Below are positions 1-11,735 of a DNA stretch of 64,000 nucleotides, piece after piece. Below the pieces are notes generated by a model that did not search any database, was not told where the DNA came from, and was given only the letters and a program-made list of their open reading frames with translations. Numbering within the stretch: the first letter of the stretch is position 1; the number at the start of each line of letters is the position of its first letter. The translations under genes were made by a program, and so were the position numbers. The DNA comes from Sordariomycetes sp. S80-01Y (taxonomy: Eukaryota > Ascomycota > Sordariomycetes), in contig JAXQJY010000020.1 of assembly GCA_037042185.1 (NCBI GenBank), positions 248,001 through 312,000 of the forward strand, in the 5' to 3' direction.

Positions 1-2068
1 AGAAGATTTCTCTCGGTATCTGGTCAAAATGATAATAAGCAAGTATGTTGAGCAAGTCCGTTGCATCTTTGCTCCTGGCCGAGTGCTTGTGGAGATACTC
101 TAAAGAGACATCGAATGCTGAGTAGACAGCTTTTATGATGTCAGAGTCCTTTTGAGTCCTTTTGCCGTTCTCCACGTCTCTATCTTGGCTTGTTTCTTGG
201 ACTATGTCCCTCTCTCGATCATTAATACCGTCGATCTGGGTCTGGGATGCTCGTCGTTGGCGCCAGTCTTTTCTAGCTTCCTCGTAAATACCCAGGTAGT
301 TTCGGATATCACAAACACCGCGGTAGATACAGGTGCCAGCTTGGATGAGCGCAATGGCGAGACAGCCGAGCATTCTGGCTATCCCCATGCCCGAGTCCTT
401 GGTACTGCCGTCCCATGGTCGAGGAATCTGTGCCTTTGTGAGCAACAACTGCAGTGCTTCATTATCTTTCAGGCCCTTGAGCTCGAGATGCCCCAAAGTT
501 CCTATCTGGCGGAAGTCAGGATTTCTAGTTGTGATGACGATGTGAGCGACGTCACTCATGGGGAAGAGGCTGGTCAAATCCAGAGATGGTTCATCGGCAT
601 TATCAATGATCAGGAGCCATGGGCTTGTAAGCTGATCAAGGAAATGTCTGCCGGCCCTCTCAGTTGGCTCCAGTTCAGCCAGTTCACCGATCTGCGAAAA
701 GGAATCGCTGATGGTCTTCGGCGACGCGGCGCGTATTGTGAAAACAGCAGTATAGCTGAACCAAGCGAGTCAGTAGTGAAGAATAAGCTAATCGCAGTTG
801 CGGGTACACCATACCGATGTTTGTGATGGCTAGCAAAGTTAGAGCAGAGCTCGGTTTTTCCAGAACCGCCCATGCCGTATATCACAAATGACTTCCTCCC
901 TGGTGAAGTTCTCGTTGAGCCGCCTGGTAGTAAGGCTGCTTTGAGGCTCTCCAACATATCCTCGCGTCCAATAAAGTGAGTTGTAGCCTCCTTGGGTAGG
1001 TGCAGGTGGCGGTTGTTCACGGTGTTGGAAGACCGAAAAGGTACTTCCAAATGAACATCAAACCCGAAGCCCCCCAGTTCCCAAGCCTCTCCAGCTCTTC
1101 TCTCTTGAAGGGCTATATCCGCCTGATTCCAACGATGGGCAATAATTTGAGGTGCTTTCTCACAGTAGTATTGCAGGGAAGCTAGGGCAGTTCGATAGTC
1201 TGAGGAGTGCATGGACGCGAATTTGACCATGTTTGGGTGCGATGCATGTATTCCAGCTTTTTCCGCATTGTCGACGTTCGGAGCGGCTGATTCGTAGGTA
1301 ACAATATAATCTGAATGACCTCCAAGGCTGGTTGGAAGCCCTTCCCAAAAGTAGAACATGTGAAACTGCCTAGCCAGAGGCGAAAATTCGGTATCTACGG
1401 ACTGAGGTACTTGAGCGTGCCCATGTCCAACAGATCGGAACTGTTCGGCCGCGTGGAAGAGCGTCCGACGTTTTTCGCCTTTTTGTCGAGCGAGCCTCTC
1501 CAGGGCGAGCCAGTTCGACTGATTGGCTTTTCCGTGAGGCGTTCCGAAGAAGAAAATCGCAAAGGTCGAGATGAATTGATCCCACAAGGGGACGACTTTC
1601 GGTGCAGTGCGTGTAGAAGAATATATCAAGCTTTTCTTAACGAGAACGCCGCCGAGTCCATGGCATACGAAGATTATAGGGCGCCTGACGCATCCCGCGA
1701 GCTGTCGATCCGCTCGTAGCTGCTGGACGAGACTTTCTGCAAGCCTCTGTACGTTGTCTGCAGCATCATCGGCGAAAAAAGAAGCGACGGGCGTATCGTA
1801 GCTATATGAGACGATTCTGCATATCTTAATTTGCTGCGGAAGTAGCTCCTGGAGCCAGTTGATACCGGTCTCGGGGTGTGTCCACGCAGTGGAGGAGTCC
1901 TCGTAAGCGTCGTGCACGGCGACAATGCTGGAACTCAAGTTAGATAAGTTCGGCTACTTGCAGGCCTCGAAGTAGCAAGAGAGTGCCCTAAACTTACTCG
2001 ACAAGCTGGTCTTCACGACCCGCGATCTGAGCAGGGTCTGGTTCGTGGAGAACAGAGAAACCAGGCAT
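1..2068 (-). CDS. NLR: SesB-like lipase domain + NB-ARC (3' end beyond window)
   Basis: Fungal NLR-type receptor gene, cut by the left window edge. Exons read 2068-1998, 1933-815 and 755 to the edge, with introns 1934-1997 (GTAAGT donor) and 756-814. The start ATG at 2068 gives a short leader that runs in frame into the SIVAVHDAYED strand typical of SesB-like alpha/beta hydrolase domains (about residues 25-300). The NB-ARC follows: P-loop GMGGSGKTEL near residue 375, Walker B LLIIDNADEP and the IVITTRNPDF strand after the second intron. The reading frame stays open to position 1, so the C-terminal repeats lie outside. The usual GHSLGG nucleophile elbow reads CHGLGG here, so the catalytic serine is replaced by glycine. 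By family analogy this is a cytosolic incompatibility or immune receptor. Splice sites are inferred by eye; the 1933 acceptor has an in-frame alternative 6 nt away. Confidence 0.88.
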
Positions 2069-3025
2069 GTTTAAAGGATGCGACTGGAGTACGAGATCGA
2101 GGAACGGCGTCCCGTGAGACGATCGATGGGCTCTGAGGCGCCGTCGTCGCAGCCCGAGGCTTCATTGTCATCGGACCTGCTTTTGTCAAGGAGTAGAAAG
2201 CCGTTGAAGAGCTACCTCCACACGCGAACTGTTTCAGCGGGGAGCAGCGGGAAAGCAACGCGACCCATGACTTCAGGGTGCATAACGGACGGTTTGCTTT
2301 ACAGCCTACCAGCGCTAACCAGTAACGGAGACAAAGACCGGAATAGACACGTTGAGGAACGGCCCGAGCCTCGTCGGCTGCAGGTTGAATCTTCAGTAGC
2401 CAGCCGGGTCCCATTCAGAGACCACGTCTCGAGTAAATCGCCGCGGGTGTTCAGGCCATGTTTCCCTTACGGTATGAGACAAGAGATCTTGAGAATACAG
2501 GTTGATCAAGTTCACGGTAAGGAAAAAACGAGGCAGCAACAAGGAGCGTTGGTACACCGGAGATTCGGTGATGTTGCAAACTCGGAAAGCGATCGCGTTG
2601 CTGGCCACGATTGCAGATCTCAGACGAGGCCAGATCAGGCAGGTAAAGCCTTAGTCTAGTCTAGTTATGGGCAGAAGGCAGCGGGCGCTTAGAGCGATCA
2701 TTTCGCGGTACAAGGCGTCTCCTCCTTGACGGAAAAGACAAGACAGGAGAAGCTCCCGGCATTATTGGTGACGGGGTACGCATCCTTTTGCAGCAGCTGC
2801 GGGGCTGCGAGTGGATCTGCGAGTGGACGAGATTGGCGCTTTTGTGCACCAATCCCAGCTATTTCAAATGCGTGTTGGTTGTTGGCGCCGGAGGTGGTCA
2901 GGGATTTGTGAAACAAATAGGTGACCATCGTGCAGCGGCACTCATACGCGGGGCTGGGCGGTCGAAATGGCTGAACGAGGGTCGATGTTCTCAACAACAG
3001 CCCTCATTGGGGTCTGACTCCGCCA
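2069..3025. other. Intergenic, divergent promoter region
   Basis: About 1 kb between the minus-strand NLR and the plus-strand P450. Short open frames exist on both strands but none shows a recognisable domain or convincing splice structure. It presumably carries both promoters; I see no repeat or RNA gene. Confidence 0.5.
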
Positions 3026-3072
3026 TGAGAGACAAGCAAACTCCTGCTTCATTCTCGATTGAACCATTAGCA

Positions 3073-4943
3073 ATGGAATCATCGAGGCTGTCGAAAAGGT
3101 CTGGGCAGGATCTTGGTCGACTGTGGTCAGGCCGAGCGGCCCCGCTGGTTTTTTCTGTGCTCACCATGGGCCTTACGCCATTCGCATCTGCACGAGGTGT
3201 TCCTCTGTCTCAGCTCCTAGCTCTCGGATTCGCTGGGTACGTTGTCTTCTGCATCTTCGCCTGGATTCAAGACTACCAGGTAAGCCAAGGACTCGATCAA
3301 ACGTCCACGACCGTGCTGAACGCGACAGCATGACTCTGCGCTGGGCCGGAAACACAACTGTAGCCTACCTCCCGAGCTGCCGAAACGATGGCCCTTGGGG
3401 ATTGACAGAATCAAACAGCTCTGGGATTCAAATGCTGAGGGTCGATTGCTCGCTTTTCTGTGCTCGGTAGCCAAGGACTACGAGCCTCGGAACACTCTGT
3501 ATCAGTATCTCCTCATCGGCCCTCGTGCCTACCATATCCTCACGCCGCCCAATGTCGAGGCTCTCTTATCAACCAATTTCAAAGGCAGTTTGAACCTCCG
3601 AAGATGGGTATTTTCTGAGACTGACTGTGTCCCCAGACTTTGGCTTTGGATGCCGCCCTGCCGTGTTTGCGCCGCTTCTGGGCAGCGGCATCTTCACGCA
3701 AGAGGGTGATGCCTGGAAACGCTCAAGAGAGCTCCTGCGGAAGCAGTTCGCACGCGCAAAGTATCAGAATCTGGATCGTTCGTTCGGTGAGCATGTGGAT
3801 AACCTCATTGCATGCATGCCCTCCGAAGGCAACGTTGATCTGCAGCCCCTCTTCTTCAACCTCACTCTGGACACTACTACGGCGCTGCTCTTCGGGCGCT
3901 CAGTATACAGCCTTCGGGCTAGCATCGATCAAGACACCGAGAACAAGCTGTTTGCAGAGAGCTTCAACGTTGCCCAGGCGGGTCTTGTCAAGAGGTTCCG
4001 CCTTGCTCCATTTCATTTTCTCTACAGCCCGCCGTCATTCCGGAGGGCCTGCCATAATGTTCATCGCTTTCTCGAAGGATACATCCGCGAACAGAAGTTG
4101 CTGGAGGGATGTGAAAGACCGGCTAGTGCCGAGAGTGATTCGATATCCTGGTTTGTAGAAGAGGTGGCTGCCGGGTGTACAAGTGAGACGAGCCTTCGGG
4201 ATCAGCTCCTCAACGTCCTATTGGCAGGTCGAGATACCACTGCATGCTGTCTAAGTTGGACCTTGTAAGCTTTTGGAAAAGCTCTTGGTATTTCTTGCTA
4301 ATTGTCCCAGTCGTCTTCTGGTTCGCCATCCAGACCGTCTTCAGCGTCTTCGTGAAGAAATCTCATCCGTCATGGGTGACTCGGGTTGCCCGACCCGTGA
4401 ACAGATTCGAAAGATGCCGTTCCTGGACGCTATAATAAAAGAAAGTGAGACTGTGCGCCCATATGTTGACAAGAAGGCGAGGCTGAGGTTTCGTGAAATT
4501 TAGGCCTTCGACTATACCCCCCCGTGCCGCTGAACAATCGCGAGGCCGTCAGAACAACTTTACTGCCATCGGGAGGCGGCCCCAACGGCACCGACCCTAT
4601 TCTAGTGAGGAAGGGAGAACTAGTCGTCTTTTCACAATACATCAACTCAAGAAAGCAGAACATCTACGGACCGGATGCGGATGAGTTCCGCCCCGAGAGA
4701 TGGGAGACCGGAGAGCTGGCAAATATTGGGTGGGCGTATTTCCCGTTCAATGGTGGGCCTAGGAAGTGTCTAGGTGAAGACTTTGCCATGATGGAGGTTA
4801 TGTACACCGTCGTACGGCTATTGCAGGCGTTTCCTGCCATGAGGCTGCCGGATGGGGAGGTTGTAGAGCCTGTCGGGGCTGAGCGACAGACACTAACCCT
4901 GGTGCTTTCCAGTGCCGATGGATGTCGTGTAGAGACTGGGTAG
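3073..4943 (+). CDS. Cytochrome P450, CYP52-like
   Basis: Membrane-bound monooxygenase of about 554 residues. Exons: 3073-3279, 3329-3584, 3637-4264, 4311-4444, 4504-4943. The second intron either uses a GC donor at 3585, giving the family-typical NFKDFGFGC join, or a GT donor at 3588. An N-terminal hydrophobic helix lies near residues 46-66, then a Pro-rich hinge (PPELPKRWPLG). The I-helix reads LLAGRDTTACCLSW, the K-helix ExxR is KESLRLYPPV, and the heme loop is FPFNGGPRKCLGEDFA with its cysteine ligand. All diagnostic motifs are present, so it looks functional. The CYP52 clan oxidises alkane or fatty-acid chain ends, but fungal relatives also serve secondary metabolism; the substrate cannot be read from sequence. 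An upstream in-frame ATG at 3026 is an alternative start. Confidence 0.93.
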
Positions 4944-5374
4944 AGAGTGGCCAGGCCAGCTGATTATTATTTTAAGCACACCTTTGATGCCTCTATTCCT
5001 AATCACGCAACCCATAATAGAAGGCCTGCAGGTGGCCCCAGGTTCCCAGGGAATGAGATGTTTTAATAGAATGAGAAGGCGTTTACTAGGCATCCGCGCA
5101 GCCCCTCTCGGTCCCCGACTACGCCACCAGACCCCCCGAGAGGTGCGTGTCTCTTGTTGGCTGAGAGATGAAACCGTCGGGAGGCCACGAGGCCCGATCA
5201 GTGGCAGCACATGCATCTTGCATGACCAGGGTGAATGGAGACGCAGCAATCTCCTGTTTCCTTATATGGACCGGGCGTCCCGAAAACCAGTTTTGCCATC
5301 CCCGTTTATCTGATTGTTGGCATGTACTCTGCACCTTTCCAGAGACCGTAGCGGCGATTCCACCACTACCCAAA
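4944..5374. other. Intergenic
   Basis: 430 bp between the P450 stop and the next plus-strand gene. It should hold the P450 3' region and the lipase-gene promoter. No domain, repeat or RNA recognised. Confidence 0.5.
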
Positions 5375-6476
5375 ATGGGCTACAGAAGCGAAGATACCGC
5401 TGGTATCATAGAGCTTTTTCGGCCCACCGAGGAGAAGCCTGAAATCGAGTAAGCCAAAATTCGATGATAGTAAAGTGTGCAGGACTCATCTGTGCAGTAT
5501 AGTGGCGGTCCATGGTCTCAATGGAGATTCGCGAAAGACATGGACCTCGAAAGACAGTGGCATCTGCTGGCTGAGCGATAAGAACTTTCTCCCCAGGTAC
5601 ATCAAGAATGCTCGCGTGCTTTCCTGGGGGTATAATGCCAGCTTCACCTCCCTCAAGGGAACCGTGCCCTCTAAAGACCGAATTCACCACCATGCGCAGA
5701 CGTTGGTGGCCAATCTTTGTGCAGAGCGCATGGTTAGTGGCTCCTCTCTTACGGGATACAACTGACGAACAAAACAAAAAAGCTATCCGGCACCGCGGGT
5801 AAGCCCATTATCTTCCTCTGTCACTCCTTGGGGGGGATCATTGTGAAGAGGGTGCGTCCACGCCAGCTCTGTGCGTGGGGTTGAGCATGAGTTCTGACCA
5901 TCATGACAGGCGCTATCATACTCCCAGTTGAGGACCGGACATAGAATCTCTCATCAACACGACATATTCACCTGCACCTACGGGGTACTCTTCTTTGGGA
6001 CGCCGCACCTTGGGTCATCCAAAGCGACCTGGCTGCAGTATCTCACGAGGATGGCAGAAGCCGCCACACCTAAAGCATTCAGTGTGACCGAGTCCAGCTT
6101 AATCAAGGCTCTCGCGGAGGAGTCGGAGACGCTGCAGAACATCGCCGACAACTTCGTCCCCATCATGAAGAATTTCCGCATCTGCTTCTTCTGGGAGCAG
6201 GAGCAGACTGACCTCAAGCTCCTGGGTAAAGACTACATTGTCACCAATGACAGTGCGGCGCCCTTGTTCGATGATACGGAGCGATCCGGTATAGCCAGCA
6301 GCCACTCTGGCATAGTGAAGTTCGGAGATCCTTCAGCACCGGGGTTCCGGACCGTCATTAGCATCATCGCCCGGTACTGCCAGGAAGCACCTCGAGCCAC
6401 AGCGCTGAGGAAGGCTCGTGAGGCCGTGGCGCTCAGGCTGGAGCGGGAGCAGGTAGCTGAAAGTCTGATGATATAA
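5375..6476 (+). CDS. Stand-alone SesB-like alpha/beta hydrolase (lipase-type)
   Basis: Exons 5375-5448, 5498-5732, 5783-5851 and 5910-6476 join in frame. The short first exon runs into IVAVHGLNGDSRKTW, the signature first strand of the SesB-like family. The nucleophile elbow is CHSLGG, so the serine is present, followed by the family strand GVLFFGTPHLGSS and the conserved YIVTNDSAAP segment. The domain ends near residue 300 and a stop follows at once, with no NACHT/NB-ARC, so this is either a free effector-type enzyme or a receptor cut after its first domain. In fungi such domains occur alone and at the N termini of NLRs and are thought to be executioners or lipid hydrolases. Two NLRs in this window (1-2068 and 25419-29918) carry the same domain type. 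Confidence 0.88.
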
Positions 6477-6769
6477 GGTCTTTGCTCCGTGTAGAAGTCT
6501 CGGTCATGTGTCGGGGACGTGGTTTGTCGAAGTGGGTTTTGAGTGGAGGATAGCATATTCTTGCATAATGGGTTCTTCTACACAATAACCAAGAGCTCTA
6601 GCCGATTTTGGTTAAGTATGATGCAATGAAGTGTATTTATGGTTGCTAAATACGGCCACCACTCCCAAAGAAGAGTTCATGTCGTAAATTGAGGTACGGT
6701 GAGGGCGAAGTCTCGCACATCATCCAGCGGACGCTTAGCCCTTTACCTAGCTAACTCAATCATTTCCTC
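6477..6769. other. Intergenic
   Basis: Roughly 290 bp of A/T-leaning sequence after the lipase stop. No continuation into an NLR nucleotide-binding domain was found here. Confidence 0.4.
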
Positions 6770-7244
6770 TCAGACCCTAGGCATGTAGTAGACAGTAGTC
6801 GGAAACCAGCGGTTGACAATGAGATCATTGAACATCCCGCGGAAAGCATTGCTGAAGCGCTAATCAGAGAGCTTGGGCGCTTCGATCACCGCAGAACAGT
6901 CATCGGCATTTACAGACTCAACCCTTGCTCAGGTGATGACATTAGCACTGAATGAGGTTTGTCTGATTCGTATCCTACGCTAAAGTCTTGTTTCCATAGC
7001 TTACAATGAACTTTTGCAGCTCACACTGGGGAATTTCGTCATGGCTAGGAACCATATGCGGGGTGCCGCTAGGATGGTGGCAGTCAATGGCGGGCTTGAG
7101 ACCTTTGGGCTTGGTGATTTTCGCGAAATTTGGTTCCGCAAACTTGTCGATGAAGTAGACTTATTGTCTGGGTCCATAGATCGAGATCCGCCCGTATCCT
7201 GCGCTGAAGCCTGGAGGGCCCATACTGTCTCGTCATATGTCTAG
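6770..7244 (+). pseudogene. Remnant of a fungal-specific transcription factor
   Basis: Two pieces resemble the middle-domain helices of Zn2Cys6-family regulators (Fungal_trans_2 type). The first, around 6905-6957, reads DSTLAQVMTLALNE. The second, 7018-7244, contains ARNHMRGAARMVAVNGGLE, the typical 'R..L.G..RMV...GGL' helix pair. A plausible intron separates them, but no start, no Zn2Cys6 domain and no full C-terminal region are nearby. I treat it as a truncated relic. Confidence 0.6.
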
Positions 7245-7710
7245 TCGATCGACAATCTCTCCCTTACCCATTCCAATGGGTGAGACCTCGTCTGAACTTC
7301 TATGGACAGTATACAGCATGTAAAAAAACCTTTCCAGGAGGGAAAACCACAATCCCTGTACATCTATACTGTTAGTAGAACTTGGGCCATGGAGAAAATC
7401 ATCCGTGCCCATTCAAATAGACTTAATACGTTCCCTCTTCGGTATCAACCAGATAAGTGTTATTTGTTTCTCGCCAAGCGCTGCTCCCTCCTAAAGCAGG
7501 AACCGATCCTGGTATATCATCATCATGAGTTAGTCGGTGAGCCGCGGACGATCAAAGTCCTGGGACCCGAGCAGACTATGAATAATCATATAGATTTAGC
7601 ACCTATAAACCATGGCTCATCCGCGGACTCATAGAGCTGTATTGCAAAGTTTACAATACACTCAAGCCCGAAACAGGCAATTCTAGGTACTCAGTCTTTT
7701 GAGCTTCATT
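7245..7710. other. Intergenic / unrecognised
   Basis: Contains an open frame at 7302-7634 (plus) of 110 codons without a recognisable domain. No other feature seen. Confidence 0.35.
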
Positions 7711-8364
7711 ATGTCTGAAATTATGTCTGAAATTAAGACAAATATTACCCCAGGGTCCCGTGTACTCGTCACCGGTGTCAACGGCTATATGGCCTCGCAT
7801 GTTGCCAAGCAGCTTTTGGCACGCGGCTTCAAAGTACGAGGTACAGTCAAGGACCTTGAACGAGCATCATGGCTCGTTAAAGATGTTTTCAAAAACCACG
7901 CCAACAACAACGATTTTGAGCTTGTCACTATTATAGACTTCACAGCTGAGGAGGTTTACGGCAGCGCGATAAAGGGGGTGTCCGCAATAGCCCACGCGAC
8001 ATCTGTCGTCAGCTTTGACCCGGATCCAAATGCTGTTATACCTCTGACGGTTGATGCGGCCACCCGCATAATGGAAGCAGCATTGAAAGAGCCGTCAGTT
8101 AAAGCTGCTATCTACACCAGTTCAATTGTAGCCAGTACTATGCCTATGCCTGGGAACTCTACACACGCAGATCGCAATACGTGGAACGAGACTGCTCTGC
8201 AAATGGCTTCGGCTCCGCCGCCCGATAATGCCAGTCAAGGCGGCATTGTCTACATGGCAAGCAAAGTCGGGGCAGAGAAACCTGTGTGGAAGCTTGTGAA
8301 GGAAAAAACACTTCAGAGTCAACTAGGTCTGTCCGGCGAAAATCATGGGCGAGGCGCTCAGTGA
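7711..8364 (+). pseudogene. Truncated extended short-chain reductase (aldehyde/ketone reductase type)
   Basis: N-terminal two thirds of an NAD(P)-dependent extended SDR of the GRE2/dihydroflavonol-reductase type. The cofactor loop is VTGVNGYMASHVAKQLL near residue 20. The strand AAIYTSSIVAS carries the catalytic serine region, and YMASKVGAEK provides the Tyr-x3-Lys pair. Family members run to about 340 residues; here homology stops near position 8305, just after the active-site lysine, and an unrelated tail runs to the stop. The C-terminal substrate-binding lobe is missing. Immediately downstream lies a laccase fragment on the opposite strand, which suggests a rearrangement junction around 8300-8400. 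ATG 7711 was chosen; 7723 is also possible. Confidence 0.8.
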
Positions 8365-8399
8365 CAGCCATCTTCAGTCTAAGAGGTCCTGGATCAAGC

Positions 8400-8810
8400 A
8401 ACTTTGGGCCATGGAGCGGTTGCCATTGTGAGACCATGCCAGTGCTGGTTGATAGTAAGCAAAGAAACAGACTAATGAACTATCCATGCCCGTCTCATGT
8501 TATCTGGAGAAGTAGGGAGTGCTGCGCTAAATCTTACCATGGTAAGGTTCTGAGCTGGGATATCATTTTAAACTCTGATCCAAAGCGTCTTGCCTTCCTC
8601 AAATCTCAGTACAGGGCCTGGACTGGTACCATTGACTACCAGGATATCTTTCTCCGGCACGCAAGACTGTTTCCTGCTCTCTTCGGTGACTCTGAGAACA
8701 GCATCTGGAATAAATGTGTCATCGTGAGTTACTGCATTCGCCACCCCGAACAGCCCCGCCACGGGGATCGGTATAAATTGGAGGGATGCTTTGAGGAAAT
8801 GCATCTTCAA
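8400..8810 (-). pseudogene. Laccase / multicopper oxidase N-terminal fragment
   Basis: Starting at 8810 this reads a signal peptide (MKMHFLKASLQFIPIPVAG) and the laccase N-terminal block with PDAVLRVTEES, a Cys, and NGTSPGPVLRFEEGKTLWIRV. The frame is then interrupted by a TAA where the family has tyrosine in the VYND segment. It continues through NDIPAQNLTM to a GTAAGA donor, and the expected next exon begins at 8444 with the copper-ligand motif HWHGL. Homology is lost about 40 bp later, next to the truncated reductase. Only the first 100 or so of about 600 residues remain, so no active oxidase is encoded. Confidence 0.75.
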
Positions 8811-9019
8811 ACTTCATATAAGCGAGATACTTTAAGCGGAATTGAGCAGGTTTGAGCAGATGGAGAACATAGTGCGGAAAACCAGCTGGTTTATAGATTG
8901 GGATAAACGTAACCCTCTAAGCCCATATACGTGGCTCTAAAACAGGAGCCACTAGCGGAAGTCTAGATCTGTAACAAGATGATGACTTGAATAAGTATCG
9001 AGAACATAAGCTAACGAAT

Positions 9020-9530
9020 GATTGAAACTCATTGTAGGTACCTGGGAAGTAGTTCTCACCACGGTTCCGTTGGGTTTCTTCTTGGGTGGGGTAATCCTCT
9101 CTGCGCAGTTCATTGGCCTCTACCACTGTTCTTCAAGAAAAGATATAGTCACAGCTATCAGCATGTACTACATGAGCCAACAAATTGGTATCGCTCTGGG
9201 AATAAGCTTTAGTTCGGGTCTCCTGAGACGTCAGCTGAAGGTCACCTTAAGCAAAGTAATGATGGACATTCCAGGGTCCGCACAAGTGTGTTCTACAGTC
9301 CGTTTCCTCGAAAAGCAAGACCAGGCTAATCATATGATCATATAACCAACAGATCATAGAGAAGATTTTGGATGACTCTTCCGCCGTTATTCAATTCCCC
9401 GAGGAAATCCAGTCGCTCATACGACAGGCTTACCTTGCAAGTTTCTGGGTTGTACCATGTACGCTATTTGATACTGTACTCAATGTCAGTGATGCTAGGT
9501 TGCTAATACATTTCCAGTACTAGCGCTTTC
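9020..9530 (+). pseudogene. C-terminal fragment of an MFS transporter
   Basis: Open frame 9022-9345 contains two hydrophobic helices and linkers typical of drug:H+ antiporter-type MFS proteins, for example PLGFFLGGVILSAQ and MSQQIGIALGISF. After an apparent intron or break the frame resumes near 9356 with a C-terminal family segment (KILDDSSAVIQFPEEIQ) and a last helix start. The N-terminal ten or more helices are absent. It may once have exported the product of the neighbouring metabolic genes. Confidence 0.65.
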
Positions 9531-10176
9531 AACCCAATTACTCGTAATTCTGCCCATGGTTTCTACGACAGAGCAGTATGCGATTTGAGTTCCAAGGGCA
9601 TTACAGTGAGCACTGAGCCCTCGCCGATCTTATTCTGAAAAGGCAGAGAACTAGGTATTGATATCAACGGCTTGCTAGCAGTATATGCTGTAGCACTGGT
9701 GTATTTTTTTCTAAAAAGGATAAAATTGAAGTGTATGTGGCACAACAATCATAGATGGGCTGCTGGCAAGCCGAAAATGCGCGTTCGTATGAAGTGCAAA
9801 CCACAAAGCCAGTTGTAACATACTAAAATGCTATAAACGATGGAAGATGACATAAGACAACCTTTTAAAGACCAGAGCAGCGGCCGAAAACAGTTCTATC
9901 GATGACAGGATCAATGACAAGTAACCGCATGCCTTCTTACAAGAAACAGCTAACTACTTCTCATAACATGACAATAATACGCTTAACATAGTACTGTGAG
10001 CAGAATTCTCGCTTCAACGATATATTTCTTTGTTTCACTACTAGCGGCCAGATGGCAGACATGATACGGTATTTGGCATGACGCAGTTACATCTCCTATG
10101 GCTGACTATCCACGACGGGTTCCGATTTCTCCTCTGCCACCTCAAGACAGCCAACTTCTAATTCACATACTCAAGG
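9531..10176. other. Intergenic
   Basis: About 650 bp between the transporter fragment and the TauD gene's 3' end. No supported gene; a few short frames only. Confidence 0.45.
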
Positions 10177-11735
10177 TCAAGACTTTTTAGCACTCTCTGC
10201 CTGGATGCGTTGCTCTCTTTGCTGGCGGCCTTCACTCTTTGGATCATAGAACGCTGTTTCTGGTAAGCAACTAGTCCTTGATATGCCTTGCCTCGACTTA
10301 CGTTTTTCGCCGAAGACCGTGGTCCTAATACCTCTTCGTGTACCCGTAGCGTAGTGGCCTGGTATGATACGATGCAGGCAGATTCGCTGTGCATTCGTCA
10401 GTACTAGCCGATGATGTCTCAATTGTGCAGTAGTTTTACGTTGTCCCAGAGAGCAATGGCCCCTGGCTGCCATTTCCATCTGACATAGTGGTCGTCTGAA
10501 CTGTGAATGAGTAGGTTCAGGAACTGCAGGAGTGCATCTGACTCTGCCTTCTTTAGTTCGGCAATTCCTGTGCAGTACGCAGGATTGACATTGAGCGATT
10601 TCAGGCCGGTAACAGGATGTGTGCGAATCGCAGGGTGATGGGTGTCAATCGGCGGACGACGAGGTTCATCGCCGAAGTAGTCCTGAGGAAAGGACGTCAG
10701 TTACTTCCGTGTTAGAAACCGCAACTTTGTTGCATGTAAAACGGTGTGCCAGATCGCTTTTCAGTATATAACTTGACTGACAGTGGTGTGGGTGGGAAAT
10801 TGGGCATTTTAATGCCAGGAACGGAAACCGAGTGAGAAATTTGTGCTTACGATGGTGGTATCGTATTGCAAGCGCGAGGTGTGTACGGCGTGCAATCCCT
10901 CTAGCAATTTTTGCATAGGAGGACTAAGCTCATCATAAAGGCCATACCCTGACACCCAGGCTGTGTCTCCACCGACATCGGGATGTTCCTCCATGCGGAG
11001 GAGAGAGTAGCTTGGGGCTGTTTTTTTTTCGTTAGCGAAGGGTCCCACAAGGGAGGAGGGAAGTTATACGGTTAATTTCGAAGCTTGTGTCCGAGTGAAA
11101 CTCGTTCATTGGCCATGGAGTGTATTTCAGTAGAGTCCGCCAATCTGCATTGTTTCCTCCGACAATAAAATGCTTCGTGTTCTGTGAAGAGTCAGGAAGG
11201 GCTAAGTTCTTTATACCTAGAAAAGAGTTTGGCCGGGTACCTTCTGCGTGGGATGCGTATCCAGAATTCCGAAATGTTCGAAGATCTCAACTTGCCTCTC
11301 GGTTGTCAAGTCCTGGTCCCGGAAAAAGACAACACCGCGTTCGTTGACGAGGGCAGCGAGCTCATCCAGCTGCTTTGTGTTTAGCTGACTTAGCTGAACA
11401 TTCTTCAGCTCCGTGCCTAAAATTTAGTCAGCGCATCATGTCCAAAGCGTAATACTCTTTTGCATTTTTCCAGGCAGATATATACCAATGCTCTCAGTCA
11501 AATCAGACGGCGTGGCGACAGAAAACAGGGCCTCCTTTTTCGGATCAGCGTAGGATGCCCGATCTTTCGGAGGTGTAAACTCCTCGTGAATGGGGTCCGG
11601 GGGGACATGGCCCTTTATCTTGGGGTTGTAATTGGGATGGATTACAGTCGGTTCTCCAGAGTCGGGAGAAATGTGCTTGTAGGCCTCCAGAGACTGGATT
11701 GGAGCAGGACGAACTTTGGCCATTATTGATGTCAA
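10177..11735 (-). CDS. TauD-type Fe(II)/2-oxoglutarate dioxygenase
   Basis: Seven exons join in frame into about 371 residues: 11735-11486, 11416-11241, 11181-11070, 11017-10851, 10682-10440, 10386-10302, 10259-10177. The family core starts with GTELKNVQLSQLN and ERGVVFFRDQDLT. The metal facial triad is visible as H171-x-D173 in EFHSDTSFE and the distal His near 321 in DNRICLHRIIPGH, followed by the arginines that bind 2-oxoglutarate. The segment PPSYSLLRMEEHPDVGGDT is characteristic of fungal sulfonate/alpha-ketoglutarate dioxygenases. Fungal members attack sulfonates, phenoxy acids or secondary-metabolite intermediates; the substrate is not predictable. The fourth intron (10683-10850) is longer than the others. 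An internal Met at 11723 is an alternative start. No breaks seen. Confidence 0.9.

Noticed and set aside
1315-1719. Plus-strand frames opposite the first NLR
   Set aside because: They overlap the SesB-like exon whose minus-strand reading has strong family motifs.
2078-2659. 193-codon plus-strand open frame
   Set aside because: No domain, no splice or start context, and it lies in the divergent promoter region.
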